Assembly: GCF_003057885.1 (NCBI RefSeq)
Contig: NZ_QAGK01000009.1
Coordinates: forward strand, 91,446 to 155,445
Reading direction: 5' to 3'
DNA length: 64,000 nt
Origin: Oceaniglobus ichthyenteri
Lineage (GTDB): Bacteria > Pseudomonadota > Alphaproteobacteria > Rhodobacterales > Rhodobacteraceae
Position numbers and translations under genes: made by a program. Below are positions 27,187-37,002 of the stretch, piece by piece (the stretch's first letter is position 1; every line of letters starts with the position of its first letter). Below the pieces are notes generated by a model. That model saw only the letters and a list, made by a program, of their open reading frames with translations, did no database searches and had not been told where the DNA came from.

Positions 27187-28379
27187 CACACACAGACGTC
27201 TTGATTTCGGGGGCCGGCATCGCCGGTCTGGTCGCCGCCGCCGGGTTGGCCGCAAAGGGCCTGACCGTCACAATCGTTGATCCAAGTCCGCCGGTTCAGA
27301 CTGCCGAGGCAGACGGGTCGGATTTGCGCTCTACCGCATTTCTGCAACCATCCCGGGTGTTGTTTGACAAACTTGGATTGTGGGATGTGTTATCGGCCCA
27401 TGCAACGCCATTGCGCGCGCTGCAGGTGATCGACAGCACCGGCTGGCCCCCGGTTGAAACCGACCGCCGGGTGTTCAAACCCGCCGATCTGGAAGAAGAC
27501 GTGTTTGGTTGGAACCTGCCGAATTGGCGCACACGCGCCACATTGGCCGACGATCTGGCCGAAACGCCCGGCATCACATTGCGGCTGGGCGTTGGATTTG
27601 CCGGGATGCTGGCGCGAGATGACGAAGTGCGGGCAGATCTGAGCGATGGCAGCCGGATCACCGCGCGCCTTGTCGTGGGCGCGGACGGGCGCGCGTCGTC
27701 CGTGGCGCGCGCTGCCGGGATAACAATGAAAACAAGGCGCTATGGCCAAAAGGTTCTGGCCTTTGTTGCCACGCACACGGCCCCGCACCATGACGTATCG
27801 ACCGAGATTTATAATTCCGGCGGCGCATTTACCACCGTCCCCCTTCCCGATCATGAAGGTGCGCCTGCATCGGCGATTGTATGGATGAACGGCGGCGCAC
27901 GCGCGCTGGAATTGTACGGATTGAACGATGCTGATTTTGGCGCCGAAATGACCCTGCGCGCCTGTCATATACTGGGCGACATGCGCCCGATCAGCCCGCG
28001 CCGGATGTGGCCGGTGGTCACGCAAACCGCGCAGGCCCTGACAGCACGTCGCACCGCCCTGATTGCCGAAGCTGCCCATGTCTTACCCCCCATCGGGGCG
28101 CAGGGGTTGAACACGTCGTTACACGATGTTTCGGCGTTGCTCGATGCACTTTCGCCCGATCCGGGCGCGCCCGAAGGTTTGCGCATCTACGAAACGGCCC
28201 GGGCCAAGGATATTTCAGGCCGGGCCGCTGTGATTGACCTGTTCAATCGGGTTTGCAAATCCGATGCGGCCCCGGTTCAGGCACTGCGCCTTGCCGGGCT
28301 TCGGCAGGTGCATGATATTGCCCCGATCCGGCGCACGATAATGCGCGCCGGACTGGGACCGCTGAATCAGAACACCTGA
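27183..28379 (+). CDS. UbiH/UbiF-type FAD-dependent monooxygenase
   Basis: A 398-residue flavoprotein hydroxylase, probably for the ubiquinone ring. ATG 27183 is in the ATGA overlap with the HAD gene. The FAD dinucleotide motif is 'VLISGAGIAGLVAAAGLAAKGL', the DG motif 'LVVGADGRASSVARAAG', and the second FAD motif 'LIAEAAHVLPPIGAQGLNTSLHD'. The usual Gly-Asp of the GDAAH motif is Ala-Glu here, a notable change. The end overlaps the convergent aminotransferase gene by 13 bases. The nearest role is ubiquinone biosynthesis, though a different aromatic substrate is possible. Confidence 0.85.
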   Translation: MTHTDVLISGAGIAGLVAAAGLAAKGLTVTIVDPSPPVQTAEADGSDLRSTAFLQPSRVLFDKLGLWDVLSAHATPLRALQVIDSTGWPPVETDRRVFKPADLEEDVFGWNLPNWRTRATLADDLAETPGITLRLGVGFAGMLARDDEVRADLSDGSRITARLVVGADGRASSVARAAGITMKTRRYGQKVLAFVATHTAPHHDVSTEIYNSGGAFTTVPLPDHEGAPASAIVWMNGGARALELYGLNDADFGAEMTLRACHILGDMRPISPRRMWPVVTQTAQALTARRTALIAEAAHVLPPIGAQGLNTSLHDVSALLDALSPDPGAPEGLRIYETARAKDISGRAAVIDLFNRVCKSDAAPVQALRLAGLRQVHDIAPIRRTIMRAGLGPLNQNT

Positions 28380-29494
28380 TCCAACGCCTCCTCCAATCGC
28401 GCCACGCTGGCTGGCACGTCTTTCAATTTGTCCAACCCGAACAGGCCAATGCGAAAGGTTTTGTAGGCAGACCCCTCGCCAACCTGCAAAGGGACACCCG
28501 CAGCAATTTGCATGCCCAAGGCCGCGAATGCCTTACCGTTTTGCACATCATCGCGGTCGGTATAGGCCACCACCACACCGGGCGCGCCAAACCCTTCGGC
28601 GGCAACCGATTTTACACCGCGTTTTGCGAGGGCGGCGCGCACCGCATTTCCCTGTTCCCACTGGGCATCGTTCAGCGCGCCAAATCCCATGTCGCGGGTT
28701 TCACGCATGGCATCCCGAAACCCTTTCAACGCATCGGTCGGCATGGTGGAATGATAGGCATGACCGCCGTTTTCATACGCCTCCATGATCGACAACCATT
28801 TGCCCAGATCCACAGCATACGACGTGGATTTACGGGCCTTCACCCGCTCAACCGCCGCCGCGTTCATCATCACGCACCCTGTCGATGGCGATGCCGACCA
28901 GCCCTTCTGAGGTGCGGAAATCAACACATCAACACCGGTCGCCTTCATATCGACCCAGGCACAGCCCGACGCGATACAATCAAGAACAAACAAGCCACCG
29001 ACATCGTGCATCGCATCGGCCACTGCGCGCAGATAATCATCGGGCAGAATCATGCCCGAGCTGGTTTCGACATGGGGCGCAAACAGAACGTCGGGGCGCT
29101 CTTGCTTGATTTTCGCAACGACTTCGTCAATCGGCGGCGGGGCAAAGGGCGCATCGGCGGCATTGCCGGTGCGGCGCGCCATCATCACGGTTTCTTCTGC
29201 CGGGGTGACGCCCGCCTCGAAAATCTGCGTCCAACGGTAGGAAAACCAACCGTTCCGGATCACCATCACCTTGCTGTCGGTGGCCAGTTGGCGCGCCACA
29301 GCCTCCATCGCATAGGTGCCGCCACCGGGCACCAGGGCAACGGCATCGGCGTTATAGACTTCTTTCAACAGATCAGAAATATCGCGCATGACCCCCTGAA
29401 AATCCGCACTCATGTGGTTCAGGGACCGGTCGGTAAAAACCACCGAATATTCAAGCAATCCATCGGGATCGACGTCGGGCAATAGGGCTGCCAT
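28367..29494 (-). CDS. Class V PLP aminotransferase (alanine-glyoxylate/serine type)
   Basis: A 375-residue PLP enzyme. The motif 'LVPGGGTYAMEAVARQ' (phosphate-binding loop), 'LFVLDCIASGCAWVDMKATGVDVLISAPQKGWS' (cofactor Asp and Schiff-base Lys near residue 197) and 'GLFGLDK' match the alanine-glyoxylate/serine-pyruvate group. The start is ATG 29494, which is 8 bases after AAGGAG; a TTG six bases upstream is too close to that site. It lies downstream of two Lrp/AsnC genes on the same strand, which may regulate it. The amino donor cannot be told from sequence. Confidence 0.88.
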   Translation of the reverse strand: MAALLPDVDPDGLLEYSVVFTDRSLNHMSADFQGVMRDISDLLKEVYNADAVALVPGGGTYAMEAVARQLATDSKVMVIRNGWFSYRWTQIFEAGVTPAEETVMMARRTGNAADAPFAPPPIDEVVAKIKQERPDVLFAPHVETSSGMILPDDYLRAVADAMHDVGGLFVLDCIASGCAWVDMKATGVDVLISAPQKGWSASPSTGCVMMNAAAVERVKARKSTSYAVDLGKWLSIMEAYENGGHAYHSTMPTDALKGFRDAMRETRDMGFGALNDAQWEQGNAVRAALAKRGVKSVAAEGFGAPGVVVAYTDRDDVQNGKAFAALGMQIAAGVPLQVGEGSAYKTFRIGLFGLDKLKDVPASVARLEEALDQVF

Positions 29495-29611
29495 GTTCAA
29501 AACTCCTTCTTATCTGTAAAAGAGTTAGCCCGCCCCGACCGTTCGGGCAAAGCCTATTTTGCGCGCAGCCCCATCCAATCACCCTGGTTCATGCGCCTTT
29601 CGGAAACCCGG

Positions 29612-30067
29612 TTATTCAATCGGCCCCGCCAACCGCTCTTCGCTCAGCAGGACGTTGGCCTCAACATCGCCGACGCCCGGCAATGTCATGATCCGGCGGC
29701 GCAGCACCCTTTCGAAATCGGCCAGATCGCGCGCCACGACGCGCAACCGATAATCATACAGGCCCAGCACATGCACAACCATCTGAACCTCGGGTATCGC
29801 CGTCACCGCACGTTCAAAATCCTCAAGGCTGACGCGGCCTTTGGTGGCCAGTTTCACGCCCAAAAATACGGTGACGCCAAAACCCAGCTTTTCCAGATCC
29901 ACCTCTAACCGTCGCCCAGTCAGCACGCCCGCCTGTTCCAGGCGCTGTATCCGCCGCCAGGTGGCCGGTTGCGACAGGCCCAGTTTTCGGCCCAGAACGC
30001 TGGCCGGTTGGGTGGCGTCGCGATCCAGCAGGCGCAACAACGCCCAATCGGTGGCATCAGGGGTCAT
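29612..30067 (-). CDS. Lrp/AsnC family regulator (second of an overlapping pair)
   Basis: A 151-residue Lrp/AsnC protein: N-terminal helix-turn-helix ('DATQPASVLGRKLGLSQPATWRRIQRLEQAGVL') and a C-terminal RAM ligand domain ('AIPEVQMVVHVLGLYDYRLRVVARDLADFERVL'). Its ATG overlaps the stop of the first Lrp gene (ATGA). Equal lengths but very different sequences suggest an old duplication and possible hetero-oligomers. An aminotransferase gene follows at 29494. Confidence 0.92.
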   Translation of the reverse strand: MTPDATDWALLRLLDRDATQPASVLGRKLGLSQPATWRRIQRLEQAGVLTGRRLEVDLEKLGFGVTVFLGVKLATKGRVSLEDFERAVTAIPEVQMVVHVLGLYDYRLRVVARDLADFERVLRRRIMTLPGVGDVEANVLLSEERLAGPIE

Positions 30068-30519
30068 ATGGGCAACTGCCCGGCGGATTTGATCCGCGCC
30101 ACATCCATCAGGGATTCGATATCGGCAATATGAGGCAGCGCCAGAATCTTGGTACGATAGATATGTTGATAATGGGCCATGTCCCGCGCGATAATCGACA
30201 AACGCACATCGACGCGTCCCAGAAAGGTTTGAATTTCAAGAACTTCGGGCACCTTGCGCGCGGCGGCCAGAAAATCATCAAACGCGGATGAAACGGTTTT
30301 ATCCAGGGTAAAGCGCAACGAAACCTCAACCTGATACCCAAGAGCGGCCCAATCAATCACCGCGCGAACCCCTTTTATCGCACCTGTGTCGCGCAGGCGG
30401 ACAAGACGGCGCGCGGCCACGGCACCACTGACATTCGCGCGTGCCGCCAGCGCGGTGGTGGCCATATCAGGATCGGCCATCAGATGGCGCAGCAGACGGC
30501 GATCAATGTCATCAAGCAT
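30064..30519 (-). CDS. Lrp/AsnC family regulator (first of an overlapping pair)
   Basis: A 151-residue Lrp/AsnC protein ('DDIDRRLLRHLMADPDMATTALAARANVSGAVAARRLVRLRDTGAI' HTH; 'VPEVLEIQTFLGRVDVRLSIIARDMAHYQHIY' RAM domain). It is divergent from ilvC with 131 bases between the starts, so it is well placed to control itself and branched-chain amino-acid synthesis. Confidence 0.92.
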   Translation of the reverse strand: MLDDIDRRLLRHLMADPDMATTALAARANVSGAVAARRLVRLRDTGAIKGVRAVIDWAALGYQVEVSLRFTLDKTVSSAFDDFLAAARKVPEVLEIQTFLGRVDVRLSIIARDMAHYQHIYRTKILALPHIADIESLMDVARIKSAGQLPI

Positions 30520-30605
30520 GAATTACCCTTAAATAATCTGAACAACGCATGAATCCAACCCTATCACCCTACTTTTCCGAAAAACACCCCCTCGCCTTCC
30601 CCTGA

Positions 30606-31673
<1,068 letters not shown>

Positions 31674-31689
31674 TCCAGACCATACGATG

Positions 31690-31718
31690 AAAGGCACCGC
31701 CATTGGCGGTGCCTTTTT
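31690..31718 (+). terminator. Rho-independent terminator of ilvC
   Basis: AAAGGCACCGCC-ATT-GGCGGTGCCTTTTT: a perfect 12-base stem with a T run, 17 bases after the ilvC stop. Confidence 0.95.
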
Positions 31719-31783
31719 GATGGTCCGCCCGCCGGTGTGCGATGGCGACACCGTCAGGCAGCAGCGCATTGAAAAGACAACCC

Positions 31784-32740
31784 ATGTCAGATCGCCCCCT
31801 TAACGACGCTGCACATTCAGCCGCCGAAACGGGTGTCAGCTCCGAACCCACAGTCAAGAATTGGCTTTCAATTCTTGTTCTGGGGCTGATCTGGGGCGGC
31901 ACATTCATGATGATCGAACTGGCCTTGCGCGGCTATGGCCCGATCACGGTGGCCACGGCCCGCACCACATTGGGTGCTGTCGCGTTGGTGGGCCTCACCT
32001 TTGTTTTGCGGCGGCCTTTTCCACGTAATCCGGCGGTTTGGGCGATTGCTGTGCCGATCGGCCTGCTGACGTCGGCTGTGCCTTTTGTGTTGCTCAGTTG
32101 GGGGCAACAATACGTTCCATCGGCGTTTGCGGGGCTGGCGATGGCGGCTGTGCCCTTGTTCGTTCTGCCCCTTGCGCATGTGTTTTCCGACGAAACGCTT
32201 GGTTTTCACAAGACAATCGGTGTCATTCTGGGGTTTGTTGGCGCATTGGTGTTGATGGGCCCCGGGCTGGCCAATTTACGCACGGGCGCTTTGGAATCCT
32301 TAGGTCAGGTTGCCTGCCTGAGCGCGGCGTTGTGTTATGCCGTTGCGTCAATCATGACCCGCCGGTGTCCCCCGGTGGACTCTGTGGCGCTGTCGGCGAT
32401 ACAGCTTTTGGTGGGCAGCGTTGTGTTGGTGCCGCTAATGCTGTGGGTTGACGGTGTGCCCGGATGGGTGCCGGGTGTTCCGGGCTGGGCGATTGTGGTG
32501 CTGGGCGTTGGCCCCACCGCGTTGGCCGCCGTGTTGCGCACACAGATCATTCGCAGCGCCGGGGCGGTGTTCATGACGCTGGTGAACTATCAGGTGCCAC
32601 TGTGGTCGGTGTTTTTCGGCGCCTGGCTTTTGGCAGAAACCCTATCGTTACGGTTTTATGCCGCATTGGCAATCATCCTGCTCGGACTGCTGGTCAGCCA
32701 ATGGTCAAGCCTGAGACGACTTTTCAAAATCGCACAATAA
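31784..32740 (+). CDS. EamA/DMT family transporter
   Basis: A 318-residue, ten-helix drug/metabolite transporter with two EamA repeats ('LVLGLIWGGTFMMIELALRGYGPITVATART' in the first; 'NYQVPLWSVFFGAWLLAETLSLRFYAALAIILLG' in the second). Likely an exporter of amino acids or other small molecules. ATG 31784 gives a normal cytoplasmic N-terminus; an in-frame ATG at 31742 would add 14 residues but lacks a ribosome site. Its place after ilvC hints at amino-acid export, but no more than that. Confidence 0.82.
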   Translation: MSDRPLNDAAHSAAETGVSSEPTVKNWLSILVLGLIWGGTFMMIELALRGYGPITVATARTTLGAVALVGLTFVLRRPFPRNPAVWAIAVPIGLLTSAVPFVLLSWGQQYVPSAFAGLAMAAVPLFVLPLAHVFSDETLGFHKTIGVILGFVGALVLMGPGLANLRTGALESLGQVACLSAALCYAVASIMTRRCPPVDSVALSAIQLLVGSVVLVPLMLWVDGVPGWVPGVPGWAIVVLGVGPTALAAVLRTQIIRSAGAVFMTLVNYQVPLWSVFFGAWLLAETLSLRFYAALAIILLGLLVSQWSSLRRLFKIAQ

Positions 32741-32788
32741 GCGGGTATTCAGCCCATAAAATCCGGGCTGAGTTATACTTTTACAACA

Positions 32789-34132
32789 TCAGACGGCAGA
32801 TTGCACCTCGTCTACGATGTCACTGACAACCCTTTTCAGCATTGCTTCGTCTTCGCATTCCGCCATGACGCGGATCAGCGGTTCAGTTCCGGACTTACGG
32901 ATCAAAAGCCGGCCTTTGCCGCGCAAATCAGACTCGGCCTGGGCGATGGCGGCTTTCACGCTTTCGGCTTCCAGTGGCCGTTGCCCGGTTGCAAAACGCA
33001 CGTTTTTCAACAATTGCGGCACCGGCTCAAACACGTTGCGCAGGTGCGAAGCGCGCTGCCCGGTCTGTTTCATCGCGGTCAGAAATTGCAGCCCGGCCAA
33101 CAGCCCGTCACCCGTGGTCGCATAGTCGGTCATCACGATATGGCCCGATTGCTCTCCGCCCAGATTAAAGCCATTTTTGCGCATTTCTTCAACGACATAA
33201 CGATCACCAACGCCGGTGCGGTGCAGATCAATCCGTTGCGCGGTCAGATACCGCTCAAGTCCCAGATTGCTCATCACGGTCGCGACCAGTGTATTGCCTG
33301 CCAATCGATCCTGACGCGCCCAACGTGAGGCAAACAGCGCCATGATCTGATCGCCATCGGCGACATCGCCGTTTTCGTCCAGAATCATCACCCGGTCGGC
33401 ATCGCCGTCCAGACAGATGCCCACATCGGCGCCATGGGCAACCACAGTTTCCGCCGCCGCCGCCACATTGGTGGACCCACAGCCCTCATTGATGTTGTGG
33501 CCATTGGGGTGCACCCCAACCGGTATAACATCGGCGCCCAGTTCCCACAAAACCTCGGGCGCCGTTTTATACGCTGCGCCATTGGCACAGTCGATCACAA
33601 CCCTGATTCCGTCCAGCCGCATACCCTGGGGCAGCGTCGCCTTGATCCGTTCAATATATCGGAACCGGCCATCGTCAATGCGTTTGGCCCGGCCAATGTT
33701 CTGCGCCTGTGCCGGTTGCACACCAGAGGTGACCATGGCTTCAATCTCGGCCTCGGCATCATCCGACAGTTTGAACCCATCGGGGCCAAAAAATTTGATT
33801 CCATTGTCCACAGCAGGATTATGGCTGGCCGAAATCATCACACCAACGTCGGCGCGCATGGACGGTGTCAGCATACCAACCGCCGGTGTCGGCACCGGGC
33901 CCAGCAGAAACACGTTCATCCCGGTCGATGTGAACCCGGCCGTCAGCGCGTTTTCAAACATATAACCCGACAGACGCGTGTCTTTGCCAATCACCACCCG
34001 GTGCACGCCCTTATCGCTTTGGCGAAAATACCGCCCCGCCGCCGCACCCAGGCGCATTGCCAATTCAGCCGTCATCGGATGTGTGTTGGCTGTGCCACGC
34101 ACGCCATCGGTGCCAAATAGTTTACGGGTCAT
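32789..34132 (-). CDS. glmM: Phosphoglucosamine mutase
   Basis: A 447-residue cytoplasmic enzyme that converts glucosamine-6-P to glucosamine-1-P for cell-wall precursors. '[14 protein letters not shown]' at the start, the active-site serine loop '[19 protein letters not shown]' (Ser near residue 100), the metal loop '[14 protein letters not shown]' and the phosphate-binding '[14 protein letters not shown]' are all intact. ATG 34132 overlaps the folP stop (ATGA). folB-folP-glmM order is typical for Rhodobacterales. Confidence 0.97.
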   Translation of the reverse strand: MTRKLFGTDGVRGTANTHPMTAELAMRLGAAAGRYFRQSDKGVHRVVIGKDTRLSGYMFENALTAGFTSTGMNVFLLGPVPTPAVGMLTPSMRADVGVMISASHNPAVDNGIKFFGPDGFKLSDDAEAEIEAMVTSGVQPAQAQNIGRAKRIDDGRFRYIERIKATLPQGMRLDGIRVVIDCANGAAYKTAPEVLWELGADVIPVGVHPNGHNINEGCGSTNVAAAAETVVAHGADVGICLDGDADRVMILDENGDVADGDQIMALFASRWARQDRLAGNTLVATVMSNLGLERYLTAQRIDLHRTGVGDRYVVEEMRKNGFNLGGEQSGHIVMTDYATTGDGLLAGLQFLTAMKQTGQRASHLRNVFEPVPQLLKNVRFATGQRPLEAESVKAAIAQAESDLRGKGRLLIRKSGTEPLIRVMAECEDEAMLKRVVSDIVDEVQSAV

Positions 34133-35142
34133 GCGCTGGTTCCTGTTGTTGCGGCCCACCAAAGGGTAAGCGCCTGTTTGGTTTCGGCCATATCATGCAC
34201 GCGCAAAATCTGCACGCCCTGCGCCACCCCGGCCAGGGCAACACCCACAGATCCCGCCGCGCGCCCCTGGGGATTTTCGGCGCCGCCCAGGGTTCCGATA
34301 AACCGTTTGCGCGATGCGCCAAGCAAAATGGCGCAGCCCAACCCATGAAATAACGACAAATGTGCCAGTAACGTCAGATTGTGCTCCAAGGTTTTGCCAA
34401 ATCCGATGCCCGGGTCAATGATTATCTTGTCTCTGCGAACGCCCGCCGATACCGCCCATTCAACCCGGCGCGCCAGGCTGTCGTATACATCCAGCACCAC
34501 ATCATCATATTGCGGGGCGTGTTGCATGGTTTCAGGCGTGCCTTGGGCATGCATCAGACAGATCGGCACATCAAATTCGCGCACCATCCCTGCCATCGCC
34601 GCATCAAAGGTGAGGGCAGACACATCATTTACAATATCCGCCCCCGCATCACAGGAGGCACGGGCCACATCGCCCTTGCGGGTATCAATGGAAATGAGGC
34701 CGCCAAAATCCGAACGAATGGCCCGTATCACGGGTGCCGTGCGGGCGATCTCAATGTCGGGCGGAATGATTTCCGCCCCCGGCCGCGTGGATTCACCCCC
34801 GATATCGATAATATCGGCACCATCGCGCGCCAAAATTCGCGCCTGCGCAATGGCGTCAGCAGGCGCATGAAATTGGCCACCATCAGAGAAACTGTCGGGG
34901 GTGACATTCAAAATGCCCATAAGCCGCGGCTGATCAAGGGCAAGGGTGGAAAACGGCGCGCGCGCAGCCGTCAGCCGGTGCAGCACATCCTTGGGAATGT
35001 CATGCAAATCGACGCACTCGGGCAATGCATTCCGGCGGTGACACATTGCCTGACTGAACCACATCGGCCCCCCCGCCAGCGGCAGCGCCGTCTTGGGTTG
35101 GCTGGGGCCGAATTGAACCAAGGGCCGGAAATAACTGGTCAT
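34129..35142 (-). CDS. folP: Dihydropteroate synthase
   Basis: A 337-residue folate enzyme, the sulfonamide target, joining pterin pyrophosphate to p-aminobenzoate. Core motifs: '[19 protein letters not shown]', '[13 protein letters not shown]', '[11 protein letters not shown]', '[12 protein letters not shown]'. The first about 65 residues before the core form an N-terminal extension seen in relatives. ATG 35142 (MTSYFRPLV) is chosen because it lies after the preceding gene; the frame upstream is non-coding. It lies in the folB-folP-glmM operon. Confidence 0.95.
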   Translation of the reverse strand: MTSYFRPLVQFGPSQPKTALPLAGGPMWFSQAMCHRRNALPECVDLHDIPKDVLHRLTAARAPFSTLALDQPRLMGILNVTPDSFSDGGQFHAPADAIAQARILARDGADIIDIGGESTRPGAEIIPPDIEIARTAPVIRAIRSDFGGLISIDTRKGDVARASCDAGADIVNDVSALTFDAAMAGMVREFDVPICLMHAQGTPETMQHAPQYDDVVLDVYDSLARRVEWAVSAGVRRDKIIIDPGIGFGKTLEHNLTLLAHLSLFHGLGCAILLGASRKRFIGTLGGAENPQGRAAGSVGVALAGVAQGVQILRVHDMAETKQALTLWWAATTGTSA

Positions 35143-35161
35143 GCGCGGTGTCCTTTGGGCT

Positions 35162-36094
35162 TTAGTCCGTGGGCAGAACGGCATCGGTCGGATCATGGCG
35201 ATACACCGGGCAGTGTGCCTGCTGACCGGTGTGATCACCGATCACGATCAGCCGCTCAGCCTGCATTTGCCCGGCAAACCATGCCGCCAGGGCCGGGCTG
35301 TCGCGCAACACCACATCGGGGCGATCGACACTGTCCAACACAAGTTTTGACGGCGCCCAAACAGTCAGTGCCTTGTTCTTCATCGCCCAGTCAAGCTCGG
35401 TTCGGGTTTGAACCACGACACAGCGCGGATCGCGCCCCGCCAAGACCCAGGCGTTTTGTTCAATCGCCAACAGATCAATGCGACGCTGCGCCATCGTCTG
35501 ATCCGATGTTGGCACGGTGCCTTGGGGCAGATCAACGCACAACACGACGGGCGATGGCAGTTCGTCCAATTGCGCGATCCATTTTGATAAATGCGGTGCC
35601 GCCAGCGCCGCTTGCGACAGGTACACCACCACGGGGTGCAAATCAGAATCCGGGTTTGCCGCCACTTCGGGCGCATCGGCCCGTTCGCGCACGATTTCCA
35701 CCCCCAACGCGCCCGGCCCACGATCAAGTTTTTCAATCCGCACAAAACACCGCTGTGCCTGGGGTTGGGTCAGAATGCGTTTGGCAATGCGGTCGGCCAA
35801 TGTTTCCAGCAGGTTCAACCGCTCGGCGGCCAGTTCGGCAGCGATGGCATCGGTCAACGTGTCATACGACAGGATCTTGTCGACGTCATCATCGCTGGCG
35901 CCGTCATGATCGGCCACTTCGACCACCAGATTGAAACACACGCGCTGGGTGGTACCACGCTCTTGTTGGAATGCGCCGATTTCAACGGTTACAATATGAT
36001 CGCGCAGCGAAATACGGTCGGCCAGACGCGCCGATCCGGTCGCACGTGCGCGCATTTCGGGATGGCCAAAGGCCTGTGTCACATCCGATGTCAT
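35162..36094 (-). CDS. Dihydroneopterin aldolase domain protein with a long C-terminal extension
   Basis: A 310-residue protein. Residues about 20-135 are a FolB domain ('DRISLRDHIVTVEIGAFQQERG', 'VDKILSYDTLTDAIAAELAAERLNLLETLADRIAKRIL', 'RCFVRIEKLDRGPGALGVEIVRE'), which cleaves dihydroneopterin in folate synthesis. The remaining about 170 residues ('PVVVYLSQAALAAPHLSKWIAQLDEL...') are not part of FolB (usually about 120 residues). They look like an alpha/beta domain I do not recognise. The gene is directly upstream of folP. The start is ATG 36094 (MTSDVTQAFG). Confidence 0.85.
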   Translation of the reverse strand: MTSDVTQAFGHPEMRARATGSARLADRISLRDHIVTVEIGAFQQERGTTQRVCFNLVVEVADHDGASDDDVDKILSYDTLTDAIAAELAAERLNLLETLADRIAKRILTQPQAQRCFVRIEKLDRGPGALGVEIVRERADAPEVAANPDSDLHPVVVYLSQAALAAPHLSKWIAQLDELPSPVVLCVDLPQGTVPTSDQTMAQRRIDLLAIEQNAWVLAGRDPRCVVVQTRTELDWAMKNKALTVWAPSKLVLDSVDRPDVVLRDSPALAAWFAGQMQAERLIVIGDHTGQQAHCPVYRHDPTDAVLPTD

Positions 36095-36189
36095 CGCCCG
36101 CTCCTCATGTTCGTCGGCGTTTGTGCCATAACCCACCATCACCGGCCCGACCAGAGCAAGGTTGCGCGCCGGACAGGGGCGCGCAAAAT

Positions 36190-36858
36190 TCAGCCTTTGC
36201 GATAGAAATGATGCACGCCGATTGAAATGGTCCGGGCGTATACCTGGCTCCAACGGGGGCGCACGGCGCGGGTGTGGTAATGGGTGGCCCCGTGGGTCAG
36301 ACCGCGCGCCGCACCGTCCAGCATCAGGCGCGCCACCTTGCCAACTTTTTGCCAAGCCCGCGGTTCGTGAATCTGTTCGGGGCTGCCATCGCAGGTATAG
36401 GTGAACTGACACTGGTATTTGCGGCCTGTTCCCTGACGGATGACGCCACAGACCGTGTCGGGAAAGCGGGCGCTGTCAACCCGGTTCAGGATCACTTCGG
36501 CAACTGCGAAAATGCCTTTTACCGGCTCGCCGCGTGCCTCGAAATACAGCGCTTCGGCCAGACAACGCCAGTCGGCGCCGCCCGATGCCGGTGGCAATGC
36601 AGACAACATGTTTTTCGAAATCTGCAGGTTTGATGCAGGCATGTCGGGCTTGGGCGCAGGCGCAAAAAGACGGGTCAGGAGATTTTCGCGCTGCGGCTGC
36701 AAAACTGCGCTTTGCGGTCCCAACAAACCGCTAAGCTGTTGTTCAAGCCGCACAGAGGGGTCATTTCGCTCGGACAAGACAAGATCGGCCTGGGCTGGTG
36801 CGTGGGCAAATGCCGCCATGCACATCACGACCGCCCACAGCATCTGTGGATGTTTCAT
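36190..36858 (-). CDS. SleB-type cell wall hydrolase, exported
   Basis: A 222-residue periplasmic hydrolase_2/SleB protein. ATG 36858 follows AGGAGG at good spacing and starts a signal peptide (MKHPQMLWAVVMCMAAFAHAPAQA). The catalytic domain is C-terminal: 'CLAEALYFEARGEPVKGIFAVAEVILNRVDS', 'ICGVIRQG'-like 'VCGVIRQGTGRKYQCQFTY', 'GATHYHTRAVRPRWSQVY'. The Glu in 'YFEARGE' is the likely catalytic acid. It is probably a peptidoglycan amidase or lytic enzyme used in wall remodelling. Confidence 0.9.
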   Translation of the reverse strand: MKHPQMLWAVVMCMAAFAHAPAQADLVLSERNDPSVRLEQQLSGLLGPQSAVLQPQRENLLTRLFAPAPKPDMPASNLQISKNMLSALPPASGGADWRCLAEALYFEARGEPVKGIFAVAEVILNRVDSARFPDTVCGVIRQGTGRKYQCQFTYTCDGSPEQIHEPRAWQKVGKVARLMLDGAARGLTHGATHYHTRAVRPRWSQVYARTISIGVHHFYRKG

Positions 36859-37002
36859 TCTGCCTCCTGGCATTGAGGGTGCCTTGCGACACCGTCACCC
36901 CGACGCGCACAAAGCTGCAAGCGCAGTGTCTTTAGACCAAATGCGCCGCACAGGAAAGCCCACGGGCTAACCCGCTGAATTAAAGTCGAATTTTATGAAC
37001 TC

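Noticed and set aside
34381..35934. 517-codon + strand open frame across folP and the folB-like gene
   Set aside because: It spans two convincing genes on the other strand and has no domain-like pattern.
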